In this document: positions 1-8,745 of the stretch, piece after piece | Layout: every line of letters begins with the position of its first letter | Position numbering within the stretch: the stretch's first letter is position 1 | From: Piscinibacter caeni | Lineage (GTDB): Bacteria > Pseudomonadota > Gammaproteobacteria > Burkholderiales > Burkholderiaceae_C | Assembly: GCA_003265685.1 (NCBI GenBank) | Contig: QJOU01000001.1 | Span: forward strand, 1-64,000 | Reading direction: 5' to 3' | DNA: 64,000 nt | Position numbers and translations under genes: made by a program | Notes under the pieces: generated by a model | What the model was told of the DNA's origin: nothing | Database searches by the model: none | Seen by the model: only the letters and a program-made list of their open reading frames with translations

Positions 1-1
1 G

Positions 2-2596
2 TCGGCCGCGGCGCAGGCCGCCGCCCCCGCGGGGGCCGCCTCCGGTGCTGCGCCGGCGCGGCCCGAGCCGGGCGCGCCCAAACCCTTCGACGAGGTGGTC
101 AAGGGCGCGACGCGCCAGGACGGCCTGTTCCCGGTCTGGCGCAAGGACGAGAAGACCTGGCTCGAGATTCCGGCCGAACGGCTCGGCCAGCCCTTCCTGC
201 TCAGTGCCAACATCGCCTCGTCGGTCGGCGAGCGCGGGCTGTACGCGGGCTCGATGGGGCCGTCCTGGCTGGCCAGCTTCCGGCAGGTGAACAAGCAGGT
301 GCAACTGGTCGCGCTGAACGCCGAGTACGTCGCGAGCAATCCGGCGATGAAGGCCACGGTCGCGCAGTCCTTCTCCGACAGCCTGCTCGCCTCGGCCGCG
401 CTGGCCAGCGCGGAGCACCCGCAGCGCAAGTCGCTGCTGGTCGATGCGAGCTTCCTGATCGTCGACCTGCCGGCCTACGCGACCCAGATCGAGGCGGCCT
501 ACCGGCTGCCGTTCGGGCTGGACCGCGCCAACTCGTCGATCGAGACGGTGCGGGTCACGCCGGACCTGACCACGCTGAACCTGCGCATGCATTTCGCGAC
601 GCCGCGCATCCCCGCGCCGCCGCTGACGCCGCCGCCGGTGCCGCTGCCCGCGCCGCCGGCCACGCTGCCCGACGCGCGCAGCCTGTTCGCCGGCTTCGTC
701 TACAACCTCGCCGCGCTGCCCGAGCCGCCGATGCGCCCGCGCGAGGCCGATCCGCGGCTGGGCCATTTCAGCGACGTCGTCACCGACCTGTCGGACGACC
801 TGAAGGTCAACCCGCGTGCCTACCGCATCAACCGCTGGCGCCTCGAGAAGGCCGATCCTTCGGCCGCACTGTCGGAGCCCAGGCAGCCGATCGTGTTCTG
901 GCTCGACCGCAACATCCCGCCCGTCTACCGCAAGTCGGTCGAGGAGGGCGTGCTGGAGTGGAACAAGGCGTTCGAGAAGATCGGCTTCCGCAACGCGATC
1001 GTCGCCAAGCAGCAGCCCGACGACGCCGACTGGGACACGCTGGACGCGCGCCACGCGTCGATCCGCTGGTTCACCGGCGCGGACGCCGGCTTCGCGCGCG
1101 GGCCGTCGCAGACCGACCCGCGCAGCGGCGAGATCGTCGACGCCGACATCATGATGAGCGACGTGTTCGGCCGCGGCGCGCGGCGCGTGCGGGTCGAGAC
1201 CGTCGGGGCCCTCGGGTCGGCGGCGCCGGCCTTCGCCACGCCGATCGCGCTGCCCTGGAGCAATGCGGGCGGCGCGGCCTGCGACTACGCCGAGGCCGCC
1301 GCGCACGAGATGGACTTCGCCGTCGACCTGCTCGAGGCGCGCGGCGAGCTCGCGCCCGACAGCCCGGAGGTCGAGGCCTTCGCGCAGGCGGTGGTGCGCG
1401 ACACCATCATGCACGAGGTCGGCCATGCGCTCGGGCTGAAGCACAACTTCAAGGCCTCGACGGTCTACACCCGTGCGCAGCTGCAGGATGCCGAGTTCAC
1501 CGCGAAGAACGGCATCGCCGGCTCGGTGATGGACTACAGCCCCTACAACCTGGCGCTGGCCGGCGAGAAGCGCGGCGCGCTGGTCAACACCACCATCGGC
1601 CCATATGACTACTGGGCCATCGAATACGCCTACAAGCCGCTCGAGCCGGTGCAGGAGAAGGACGAGCTGCAGCGCATCGCCGCGCGCAGCAGCGAGCCGC
1701 TGCTGGCCTACGCCGACGACACCGATGCCGGCGGCTTCGGCGGCGGCGAGGGGCTTGACCCGCTGGTCAACCGCTTCGACCTGGGCAGCGACCCGCTCGA
1801 GTACTACCGGCGCCGCCTGGCGCTCTCGCGCGAGCTGTGGCAGCGCGTGCAGGAGCGGGCGCCGCAGCCCGGCGAGGACGTGACGCGCCAGCGCCGCGTG
1901 CTGCTGTCGGGCTTCAGCGCGCTCGGCGTGTCGACCGCGCTGGTGGGCAAGTACGTCGGCGGCATGCAGACCTCGCGCGACCTGCCGGGCGCCAGCGGCG
2001 GCCGGCCGGCCTACCAGCCGGTGCCGCCGGCCAAGCAGCGCGAGGCGCTGCGCTTCCTGGCCGACGGGCTGTTCGCGGTGGACGCGTTCCGCTTCAAGCC
2101 GCAGTTCCTGGCCAGCCTGAGCCCGGACTACCGCGAGTGGACACGCGGCGGGCCGGTCAGCATCCCCGCCGCGGTGCTGCAGCTGCAGACCGGCGCGCTC
2201 GACCGCCTGCTCAGCCCCGGCACCGCGACGCGCCTGCTCGAGCTGCCGCTGTACCTGCCGGAGAACGAGCGGCGCGGCATCATCTCGCTCGACGAGGTGA
2301 TCGGCACGCTGCAGAAGGCGGTGTGGAGCGAGCTGCAGCGCGGCGGCGACATCGAGCCGATGCGGCGCAACCTGCAGCGCGAGCACCTCAAGCGCGTGCA
2401 GGCGCTGCTGACGCGCAGCGCCGGGCCGCTGCCGGCCGACGCGGTGAGCCTGGTGCGGCTGGCCGCCACCGGGCTGCAGGCCGAGCTGAAGCGCGCCGCG
2501 ACCCGCCCCGGCCTGGCGGTCGAGACCCGCGCCCACCTGCAGGACAGCCTGGTGCTGCTGACCGAGGCGCTGCGGGCGTCGTTCGTGCGCGGCTGA
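2..2596 (+). CDS. Zinc-dependent metalloprotease (DUF4953/DUF5117-type), 5' truncated
   Basis: The frame is open from the window edge, so the true start and any signal peptide lie upstream; 864 residues are visible. The first ~30 visible residues are an Ala/Pro-rich linker, as expected after a signal peptide. A metzincin-like zinc site, HEVGHALGLKHNF, has its first His at 1412-1414 (visible residue 471), giving the HExxHxxGxxH pattern, and a Met-turn-like SVMDYSPYN follows about 50 residues later. Families with this layout are large secreted or periplasmic proteases of about 850-900 residues, so little is missing. A Pro-rich segment at residues ~200-225 looks like an interdomain linker. Substrate unknown. 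A GTG at 95 is in frame, but coding continues upstream of it. Confidence 0.85.
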   Translation, partial: SAAAQAAAPAGAASGAAPARPEPGAPKPFDEVVKGATRQDGLFPVWRKDEKTWLEIPAERLGQPFLLSANIASSVGERGLYAGSMGPSWLASFRQVNKQVQLVALNAEYVASNPAMKATVAQSFSDSLLASAALASAEHPQRKSLLVDASFLIVDLPAYATQIEAAYRLPFGLDRANSSIETVRVTPDLTTLNLRMHFATPRIPAPPLTPPPVPLPAPPATLPDARSLFAGFVYNLAALPEPPMRPREADPRLGHFSDVVTDLSDDLKVNPRAYRINRWRLEKADPSAALSEPRQPIVFWLDRNIPPVYRKSVEEGVLEWNKAFEKIGFRNAIVAKQQPDDADWDTLDARHASIRWFTGADAGFARGPSQTDPRSGEIVDADIMMSDVFGRGARRVRVETVGALGSAAPAFATPIALPWSNAGGAACDYAEAAAHEMDFAVDLLEARGELAPDSPEVEAFAQAVVRDTIMHEVGHALGLKHNFKASTVYTRAQLQDAEFTAKNGIAGSVMDYSPYNLALAGEKRGALVNTTIGPYDYWAIEYAYKPLEPVQEKDELQRIAARSSEPLLAYADDTDAGGFGGGEGLDPLVNRFDLGSDPLEYYRRRLALSRELWQRVQERAPQPGEDVTRQRRVLLSGFSALGVSTALVGKYVGGMQTSRDLPGASGGRPAYQPVPPAKQREALRFLADGLFAVDAFRFKPQFLASLSPDYREWTRGGPVSIPAAVLQLQTGALDRLLSPGTATRLLELPLYLPENERRGIISLDEVIGTLQKAVWSELQRGGDIEPMRRNLQREHLKRVQALLTRSAGPLPADAVSLVRLAATGLQAELKRAATRPGLAVETRAHLQDSLVLLTEALRASFVRG

Positions 2597-2641
2597 CACG
2601 CTCCGGACGGCGTTCGCGGCGCGATAACCGCCGCCCGTCGC

Positions 2642-2660
2642 ATCGGGCCGCCGACCCGAT
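2642..2660. terminator. Hairpin after the metalloprotease gene
   Basis: ATCGGG at 2642-2647 pairs with CCCGAT at 2655-2660 around a 7-nt loop, 45 bases past the stop at 2596. There is no T-run, so it may be a weak or factor-dependent terminator. The spacer 2597-2694 otherwise holds only the presumed promoter of the next gene. Confidence 0.3.
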
Positions 2661-2694
2661 GGCGGGCGCGCCGCGGCGCGGCTATCGTCGCGCC

Positions 2695-3774
2695 ATGCCT
2701 GCCGCCCTCGACGCCGAACTGCCGCCGCTCGGCGCGCGCCGCCTGCTGGCGGCACTGAACCCGCGCCGCGCGCTGATCGCCGCCGGCCTCGCCACGCTCG
2801 CGGCGGTGGCGCTGAACCCGATCTTCGTCACGCCGTTCACGGTGCTGCTCGGGCGTATGCTGGTGATCGCGCTGCTGCTGCTGCTGGTGCACACGGCCGC
2901 CGGGCTGCGCGAGGCGGCCTGGGCGCCGCGCTGGATGGTGCAGGTGGCCGCGCTGATGCTGGCCGCGCCGCTGGCCACCTGGATCGTCTACCTGCCCGAC
3001 GTGCAGGGCCAGGTGTTCGAGGTGTTCCGGCACGAGGGCCGGCTGTCCGGCTTCCTGCTGATCACCGCGGTGGTGCTGGTGGTGGCGCCGCTGCTGGCGC
3101 TGGGGGCCCTCTACCGCGAGCGCGACGCGCAGGCGCGCTCGCAGGCGCTCGCGTTTGCGCTGGAGCGCAGCCGGCTCGAGAAGCAGGCGCTGGATGCGCG
3201 GCTGCGCCTGCTGCACGCGCAGATCGAGCCGCATTTCCTGTTCAACACGCTGGCCAACGTGCAGCAGCTGGTGGAGGCCGGCTCGCCGCAGGCGCCGCGT
3301 GTGCTGGCCAGCCTGATCGCCTACCTGCGTGCCGCGATGCCGCGCCTGGCCGACGAGGGCGCCACGCTCGGCAACGAGGCGGCGCTGCTGCGCGCCTACC
3401 TCGAGCTGATGCGCATGCGCATGCCCGACCGGCTGCAGGTGGAGATCCAGCTGCCGGCCGAGCTGCACGCGCTGCGTTTCCCGCCGATGGCGCTGCTGAC
3501 CCTGGTGGAGAACGCGGTGCGCCACGGCATCGACCCGGCCGAGCAGGGCGGCACGATCCGCGTGCAGGCTCGGCGCCTGCCCGATGGCCGCCTGCAGGCG
3601 CAGGTAGCCGACACCGGCGTGGGCCTGCGCGAGGCCGCGCCGCCGGGCACCGGCCTCGCGAACCTGCGCGAGCGGCTGGCGGCGTTCTACGGCGACGCCG
3701 CGACGCTCGAACTCGCCGAGAACCCGCCGCACGGCGTGGTGGCGACCATCACCTGGACGGACCGGGCCTCATGA
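2695..3774 (+). CDS. LytS/AlgZ-type membrane sensor histidine kinase
   Basis: 359 residues. The N-terminal ~140 residues contain four hydrophobic segments (about 28-48, 50-68, 80-100, 118-140), followed by a charged coiled stretch (~141-172). The His_kinase domain has QIEPHFLFNTLANV with the phospho-acceptor His180. An HATPase domain follows, with VENAVRHG (N box) and DTGVGL (G1). The frame stays open far upstream, but the ATG at 2695 is chosen because the hydrophobic region begins shortly after it and the preceding translation is low-complexity Arg/Ala. The stop overlaps the start of the regulator gene (ATGA), so the pair is translationally coupled. It should phosphorylate that LytTR regulator; the signal is unknown. 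Confidence 0.9.
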   Translation: MPAALDAELPPLGARRLLAALNPRRALIAAGLATLAAVALNPIFVTPFTVLLGRMLVIALLLLLVHTAAGLREAAWAPRWMVQVAALMLAAPLATWIVYLPDVQGQVFEVFRHEGRLSGFLLITAVVLVVAPLLALGALYRERDAQARSQALAFALERSRLEKQALDARLRLLHAQIEPHFLFNTLANVQQLVEAGSPQAPRVLASLIAYLRAAMPRLADEGATLGNEAALLRAYLELMRMRMPDRLQVEIQLPAELHALRFPPMALLTLVENAVRHGIDPAEQGGTIRVQARRLPDGRLQAQVADTGVGLREAAPPGTGLANLRERLAAFYGDAATLELAENPPHGVVATITWTDRAS

Positions 3775-4541
3775 CCCGAGCGTTGATCGCCGACGACGAG
3801 CCGCTGCTGCGCGAGCGCCTGCGCAGCCTGCTCGCGCGCCTGTGGCCCGAGCTGGCCATCGTGGCCGAGGCGCGCAACGGGCGCGAGGCGATCGAGCTGT
3901 TCGACGAGCACCGGCCCGAGGTCGTGTTCCTCGACGTGCACATGCCGGGCGTGAACGGCATCGAGGCGGCACGCGCGCTGGCGCGGCGCACGCAGATCGT
4001 GTTCGTCACCGCCTACGAGCAGTACGCACTGCAGGCCTTCGAGCACGGCGCGATCGACTACCTCGTCAAGCCCTTCGAGGAGGCGCGCCTGGCCGAGACC
4101 GTGTCACGCCTGCGCGATCGCCTGGCGCGGCCCGAGCCGCCGGCCGCCGCGCTGGAGTCCGTGCTCGACGGCCTGGCCGCCGAGCTGCAGCGCCGCGCCG
4201 GCGTGCCGGCGGCCGCGCACCTGCAGTGGATCAAGGCCTCGGTGGGCACGAGCGTGCGGCTGATCCCGGTCGAGCAGGTGATCTACCTGAAGTCCGACGA
4301 GAAGTACACGCTGGTGGTGTGGGAGGGCGGCGAGGCGTTGATCCGCAAGACCATCCGCGAACTCGCCGACGAGCTGGACCCGGCGCGCTTCGCGCAGGTG
4401 CACCGATCGGTGATCGTCAACCTGCACCAGGTGGCGCAGGTCGACCGCGGCCTGAACGAGACCGCCGAGCTGCGCCTGAAGGGCCGCACCGAGATGCTGC
4501 CCGTCAGCCGCAGCTACCTGCACCTGTTCCGGCAGATGTGA
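3771..4541 (+). CDS. LytTR-family response regulator
   Basis: 256 residues. The N-terminal receiver domain (1-~120) has the acidic pair DDE at 8-10, the phospho-acceptor Asp55 in FLDVHMPG, the conserved Thr/Ala in VTAYE and Lys in LVKPFEE. The C-terminal LytTR DNA-binding domain (~150-256) carries typical IYLKSDEKYTLV and FAQVHRSVIVN motifs. This is the AlgR/LytR architecture. It is coupled to the preceding kinase by a 4-base overlap. Targets cannot be read from the window; LytTR regulators normally bind imperfect direct repeats, and none was identified here. It is convergent with the small gene that follows. Confidence 0.92.
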   Translation: MTRALIADDEPLLRERLRSLLARLWPELAIVAEARNGREAIELFDEHRPEVVFLDVHMPGVNGIEAARALARRTQIVFVTAYEQYALQAFEHGAIDYLVKPFEEARLAETVSRLRDRLARPEPPAAALESVLDGLAAELQRRAGVPAAAHLQWIKASVGTSVRLIPVEQVIYLKSDEKYTLVVWEGGEALIRKTIRELADELDPARFAQVHRSVIVNLHQVAQVDRGLNETAELRLKGRTEMLPVSRSYLHLFRQM

Positions 4542-4742
4542 TCAGCGCACCTGCGTCGTGGCCGGCTCGACCGGCTCGTTGCGCGCGATCGCGGCGCCGG
4601 CGCGCTGCCCGGTGACGGTGACCGCGGGCAGGGTCACCACCGGTGTTTCGGGGTCATCGGTGAGCAGCGCCGAGCCGATCGCGACGGTGCCGCCGGCCAG
4701 CAGCGCGAAGGTCAGCAGCGCGGAGAAGAGGCGGTCGATCAT
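4542..4742 (-). CDS. Small single-pass membrane protein, hypothetical
   Basis: 66 residues from the ATG at 4742, which has a GGAG ribosome site 6 bases upstream; a start 16 codons earlier is possible but lacks this. Residues ~2-24 form one hydrophobic helix (LFSALLTFALLAGGTVAIG). The periplasmic or exposed tail contains PVVTLPAVTVTGQR, a motif seen in many short Burkholderiales hypothetical proteins. No function is known. The stop codon directly abuts that of the LytTR regulator on the other strand, and the coding compositional pattern looks genuine. Confidence 0.6.
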   Translation of the reverse strand: MIDRLFSALLTFALLAGGTVAIGSALLTDDPETPVVTLPAVTVTGQRAGAAIARNEPVEPATTQVR

Positions 4743-4882
4743 GGCGGGCTCCGTGGGGTGGGGTGGTTCGTTGCGGTGAACTCTAGGCATCCGGCGGCCG
4801 GCGTCACAACGGTTTGCGACGAACTGCGGCGGGCGCGGGACGAACGGCGAATAGACTTGACGGACTTCATGCGCACCGCCCC

Positions 4883-6589
4883 ATGACCCCCGACTGGCAG
4901 ACCCCCTTCGAACGCGGCAACGGCAACCAGACCACCCCCTGGGCCGAGTGCATCGCCTTCCACCAACGCCTCGCGCAGGCGTTCCCGCAGTGGCTCGCGT
5001 TCGGCGAGATCGGCCGCTCCGACGGCGGCGTGCCCATCCACGCCGGCGTGTTCAGCACCGACGGCGTGTTCGAGCCCGAACGCGTGAAGGCGGCCGGCCG
5101 CGCGGTGTTCTTCAACAACAACGGCATCCACCCCGGCGAGCCGGAAGGCATCGACGCCTGCATGGCGCTGCTGCGTGACCTCTGCCTCGACGAGGCGAAG
5201 CGCCGCGCGCTGCGCGACACCGTGCTGGTCTACATCCCGGCCTACAACGTCGACGGCGTGCTCGACCGCGGTGACACGAGCCGCGTCAACCAGGTCGGGC
5301 CGGAGCAGTTCGGCTTTCGTGGCAACGCGCGCCACCTCGACCTGAACCGCGACTTCGTCAAGGCCGCGAGCCGCAACGCCTGGGCCTTCAGCCGCTTCTT
5401 CACGGCCTGGGACCCGGACGTGATGGTGGACACGCACACCAGCAACGGCGCCGACTACCAGCATGTGGTGACGCTGATCCCGACCCAGCCCGACAAGCTC
5501 GGCGGCGCCACCGGGGCGCTGCTGCGCGAACGCATGCTGCCGGCGCTTTACGCCACGATGGCGGCACGCGGCGAGCCGATGTGCCCCTACGTCAACACGC
5601 TGAAGGACACGCCGGAGGAGGGCATCGCCGACTTCCTCGACACGCCGCGTTTTTCCACCGGCTACGCGGCACTGCACCACTGCATCGGCTTCATGCCCGA
5701 GACGCACATGCTCAAGACCTTCGCGCAGCGCTACCACGGCACGCGTGCGCTGGTCGACTGCGCGCTCGCGTTCACCGTCGCGCAGGGCGCCGAGATCCGC
5801 GCGGCGCGCGCGCGCGACCGGGCCGCGGTGGCGACGGCGCCGGCCTGGCCGCTGCAGTGGGTGCTGGATGAGTCGCAGTCGACGCGCTTCCGCTTCCGCG
5901 GCTACCGCGCGCAGCGCATGGCGAGCGCGCTCGGTCCCTGGACGCGCCTGCGCTACGACCGCAGCCAGCCCTTCGAGGAGGACATCCCCTACCACGACCG
6001 CTACCGCGCCAGCGTGCAGGTGGCGCCGCCGCGCGCCTACCTGCTGCCGCAGGCCTGGCCCGAGGTGGCGGCGCGGCTGCGCCTGAACGGGGTCGAACTG
6101 CAGCCGCTGGCGGCCGACCGCACGATCGCCGTCGAGGCCTGGCGCGTGCTGGCGCACGAGAAGGCGCCGCGCCCCTTCGAGGGCCAGCACCTGCACGGGC
6201 GCCTCGAGCTGCAGGCCGAGCCGCTGCACTACACGGCGCGCGCCGGCGACTGGATCGTGCCGCTCGGCCGTGCGACCGACCGCTACGTGATCGAGACGCT
6301 CGAGCCGCAGGGCGCCGACAGCTTCTTCCGCTGGGGCTTCTTCGATGCGGTGCTGGACCGCAAGGAGACCTACAGCGACTACCTGTTCGAGGATGAGGCG
6401 CTGCGCGTGCTCGAGGCCGAGCCGGCCACGCGCGCCGCGTTCGAGGCCTGGAAGCAGGCGAACCCGGCGCTGGCCGCCGATGCCACCGCGGTGCTCGACT
6501 TCATCCACCGCCACTGCGCGCGTTACGCGGAGCCGGCGTGGCGGCGCGTGCCCGTCTACCGCATCAGCGACGCCGGAGCCCTGGCATGA
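4883..6589 (+). CDS. M14-family zinc carboxypeptidase-like protein
   Basis: 568 residues. Zinc ligands fit His83 and Glu86 in HPGEPEG and His185 in VDTHTSNG, and Glu273 in MPETHML is the likely catalytic Glu, so the M14 site looks complete. The catalytic domain fills roughly residues 30-330; the C-terminal ~230 residues are an unrecognised accessory region. No signal peptide is evident from the ATG at 4883, suggesting a cytoplasmic enzyme. A start 23 codons upstream is possible but gives an Arg-rich leader. It is first in a three-peptidase operon: its stop overlaps the next start in an ATGA. Likely role: trimming of peptides or amidated amino acids. Confidence 0.85.
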   Translation: MTPDWQTPFERGNGNQTTPWAECIAFHQRLAQAFPQWLAFGEIGRSDGGVPIHAGVFSTDGVFEPERVKAAGRAVFFNNNGIHPGEPEGIDACMALLRDLCLDEAKRRALRDTVLVYIPAYNVDGVLDRGDTSRVNQVGPEQFGFRGNARHLDLNRDFVKAASRNAWAFSRFFTAWDPDVMVDTHTSNGADYQHVVTLIPTQPDKLGGATGALLRERMLPALYATMAARGEPMCPYVNTLKDTPEEGIADFLDTPRFSTGYAALHHCIGFMPETHMLKTFAQRYHGTRALVDCALAFTVAQGAEIRAARARDRAAVATAPAWPLQWVLDESQSTRFRFRGYRAQRMASALGPWTRLRYDRSQPFEEDIPYHDRYRASVQVAPPRAYLLPQAWPEVAARLRLNGVELQPLAADRTIAVEAWRVLAHEKAPRPFEGQHLHGRLELQAEPLHYTARAGDWIVPLGRATDRYVIETLEPQGADSFFRWGFFDAVLDRKETYSDYLFEDEALRVLEAEPATRAAFEAWKQANPALAADATAVLDFIHRHCARYAEPAWRRVPVYRISDAGALA

Positions 6590-8745
6590 CCCGCCCCGTC
6601 CGCCTGGAAGACTTCGCGCCGCTCAGCTCGGCTGCCACGCCGGCCGTGCAGTCCGCCGCCTTCAGCCCGGACGGCCGCTGGCTCGCCTGGCTGCAGCCGC
6701 GTGAGGGCGCGCCCGACCTGCTCGACCTGCACCTGATGGAGCGCGAGAGCGGCGCGCGCCTGGTGGCGCTGGAGGGTGCGCCGCTCGAACGCCCGCTGCC
6801 GCTGGACGAGGAACTCGCGCGCGAGCGGGCGCGCCAGCGCTACCACGGCGTCACGCAGTTCCGCTGGCTGCGCGACGGGCACACGATCCTGTCGCTGCAG
6901 GGCCGGCGCATCGTCTGCTTCGACCTGCACACGCGCAGCACGCGCAGCGTCGTACAGGCCGACTACATCGCCGCCGCCGAACTCTCGCCGGACGGCCGCA
7001 CGCTGGTGTTCGCCAGCGCCGCGCAGCTCTGGGCGCTTCCGATGGACGGCTGGCCGGCGGTCACCGCCCGGGCGCTCACCGACGACGGCAGCGAGACGCT
7101 CTCACACGGCGTGCCCGACCAGATCACTGCCGAGGAAGTGTTCGGCGGCAGCGCCTACACCTGGCTGCCGGACGGCTCGCGCCTGCTGGTGGCGAGCTTC
7201 CACACGGCGCAGGTCGAACCGGTGGTCGTCACCGACGGCGGCCAGACGCGCCACGAGCGCTCGCGCTACAGCTTTCCGGGCGGGCCGGTGGCGACCTGGT
7301 CGCTCGCGCTGCTCGACCCGGCCAACGGGCTGCGCGAGGAACTGCTCGCGCCCGACGAGGCCTGGCCCTACTTCCTCGGCCTCGTGCCGCGCGGCGAGGA
7401 CGAGATCGTCATCCAGCGCCTCAGCCGCGACCAGACCAGCCTGCAGCTGCTGCGCCTGCACTGGCGCGAGCGCCGCATCGGCACGCTGCTCGAGCAGGCC
7501 CAGCAGCCCTGGATCAACGCGCTCGGCCGGCCGCTGTTCCGCGCCGGCGACGGCGGCTTCTTCCTGCTGCACGAGCGCGAAGGCGTGGCGCGCATCGGGC
7601 TGTACGACGCCCACGGCGCCTGGCAGCGCGACATCGGCGCCGAGGCCGGCCATGTCGAGAGCCTGGTCGGGCCCGATGCCACCGGCGACGGCCTCTACTT
7701 CATCGCCACCGGCGCCGATGCGCGCGAGCGCCACCTGTTCCACGCCACGCCGGCCGGCGGCTGGGCCGGCGTGCAGGTGACGCGCGAGCCGGGCATCCAT
7801 GCCGCCTCGCTCGCGCCCGGCGCGCAGGCCTGGCTGCACGTGCTCGACATGCCCGAGCAGGCGCCGCAGGTGCGGCTCGAGAAGCTCGACGGGAGCCTCG
7901 AACACGCCTTCGCGCCGCCGGCACCGCGCGAGTACGAGCGCGAGGTGATCGTGCCGCGCTTCGTCGACGTGATCGCCGCCGACGGCCTCACGCCGCTGCA
8001 CGCGGCGGTCTACGAGCCGACCGCGCCCTGGCCGGGCGGCGGCAAGCGCCCGGTGGTGCTGCTGGTCTACGGCGGCCCGCATGTGCAGGTGGTGCGGCGC
8101 TCGCGCGCGCTGACGCTGGACCTGCGCGCGCAGCTGATGGCGCAGCGCGGCTGGCTGGTCTTCAAGGTCGACAACCGCGGCACCAGCGGGCGCGGCATCG
8201 GGTTCGAGAAGCCGCTGTACGGCCGGCTCGGGCAGCTCGAGGTCGAGGACCAGGCGGCCGCGCTGCAGCAGCTGCTGGCGCGCTACCCGGAGGCCGACCC
8301 GGCGCGCGTGGGCGTGTGCGGCTGGAGCTACGGCGGCTACATGTCGCTGCGCTGCCTGCAGCTGCGGCCCGACCTCTTCACCGCCGCCGCGGCCGGCGCG
8401 CCGGTGGTGCGCTGGGAGGACTACGACGCGCCCTACACCGAGCGCTACATGGGCTCGCCGGTGGCCACGCCGGCCTTCCCGCGCGCCAACGTCGAGGGTT
8501 ACCGCGCCGGCCGCGCCGCGCCGCGGCCCGACGGGAAGCGCCAGCGCCTGCTGCTGATCCACGGCATGAACGACGAGAACGTGCTGCTGCGCCACAGCGC
8601 CGCGCTGATGGAGCAGCTCGCCGAGCAGCAGCTGCCCTACGAGACCCTGCTGCTGCCGGGCGAGCGCCACGGCGTTCGCTCCCCGGCGCAGCGCATGTAC
8701 CTGGAGGCGCGCATCCTCGAGTTCTTCGAGCGGACGCTGGCATGA
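6586..8745 (+). CDS. S9-family (DPP IV-like) prolyl oligopeptidase
   Basis: 719 residues. Residues ~20-460 form the beta-propeller (DPPIV_N) region with WD-like repeats such as SPDGRWLAWL and SPDGRTLVFAS. The C-terminal alpha/beta hydrolase has Ser581 in GWSYGGYMS, Asp663 in HGMNDENV and His695 in GERHGV, a complete triad. Before the hydrolase domain there is a DE-rich turn near EEVFGGSAYTW, which resembles the substrate N-terminus-binding Glu pair of DPP IV. No signal peptide. Start ATG 6586 overlaps the M14 stop, and its own stop overlaps the M64 start, so three peptidases are made as one unit. Confidence 0.92.
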   Translation: MTRPVRLEDFAPLSSAATPAVQSAAFSPDGRWLAWLQPREGAPDLLDLHLMERESGARLVALEGAPLERPLPLDEELARERARQRYHGVTQFRWLRDGHTILSLQGRRIVCFDLHTRSTRSVVQADYIAAAELSPDGRTLVFASAAQLWALPMDGWPAVTARALTDDGSETLSHGVPDQITAEEVFGGSAYTWLPDGSRLLVASFHTAQVEPVVVTDGGQTRHERSRYSFPGGPVATWSLALLDPANGLREELLAPDEAWPYFLGLVPRGEDEIVIQRLSRDQTSLQLLRLHWRERRIGTLLEQAQQPWINALGRPLFRAGDGGFFLLHEREGVARIGLYDAHGAWQRDIGAEAGHVESLVGPDATGDGLYFIATGADARERHLFHATPAGGWAGVQVTREPGIHAASLAPGAQAWLHVLDMPEQAPQVRLEKLDGSLEHAFAPPAPREYEREVIVPRFVDVIAADGLTPLHAAVYEPTAPWPGGGKRPVVLLVYGGPHVQVVRRSRALTLDLRAQLMAQRGWLVFKVDNRGTSGRGIGFEKPLYGRLGQLEVEDQAAALQQLLARYPEADPARVGVCGWSYGGYMSLRCLQLRPDLFTAAAAGAPVVRWEDYDAPYTERYMGSPVATPAFPRANVEGYRAGRAAPRPDGKRQRLLLIHGMNDENVLLRHSAALMEQLAEQQLPYETLLLPGERHGVRSPAQRMYLEARILEFFERTLA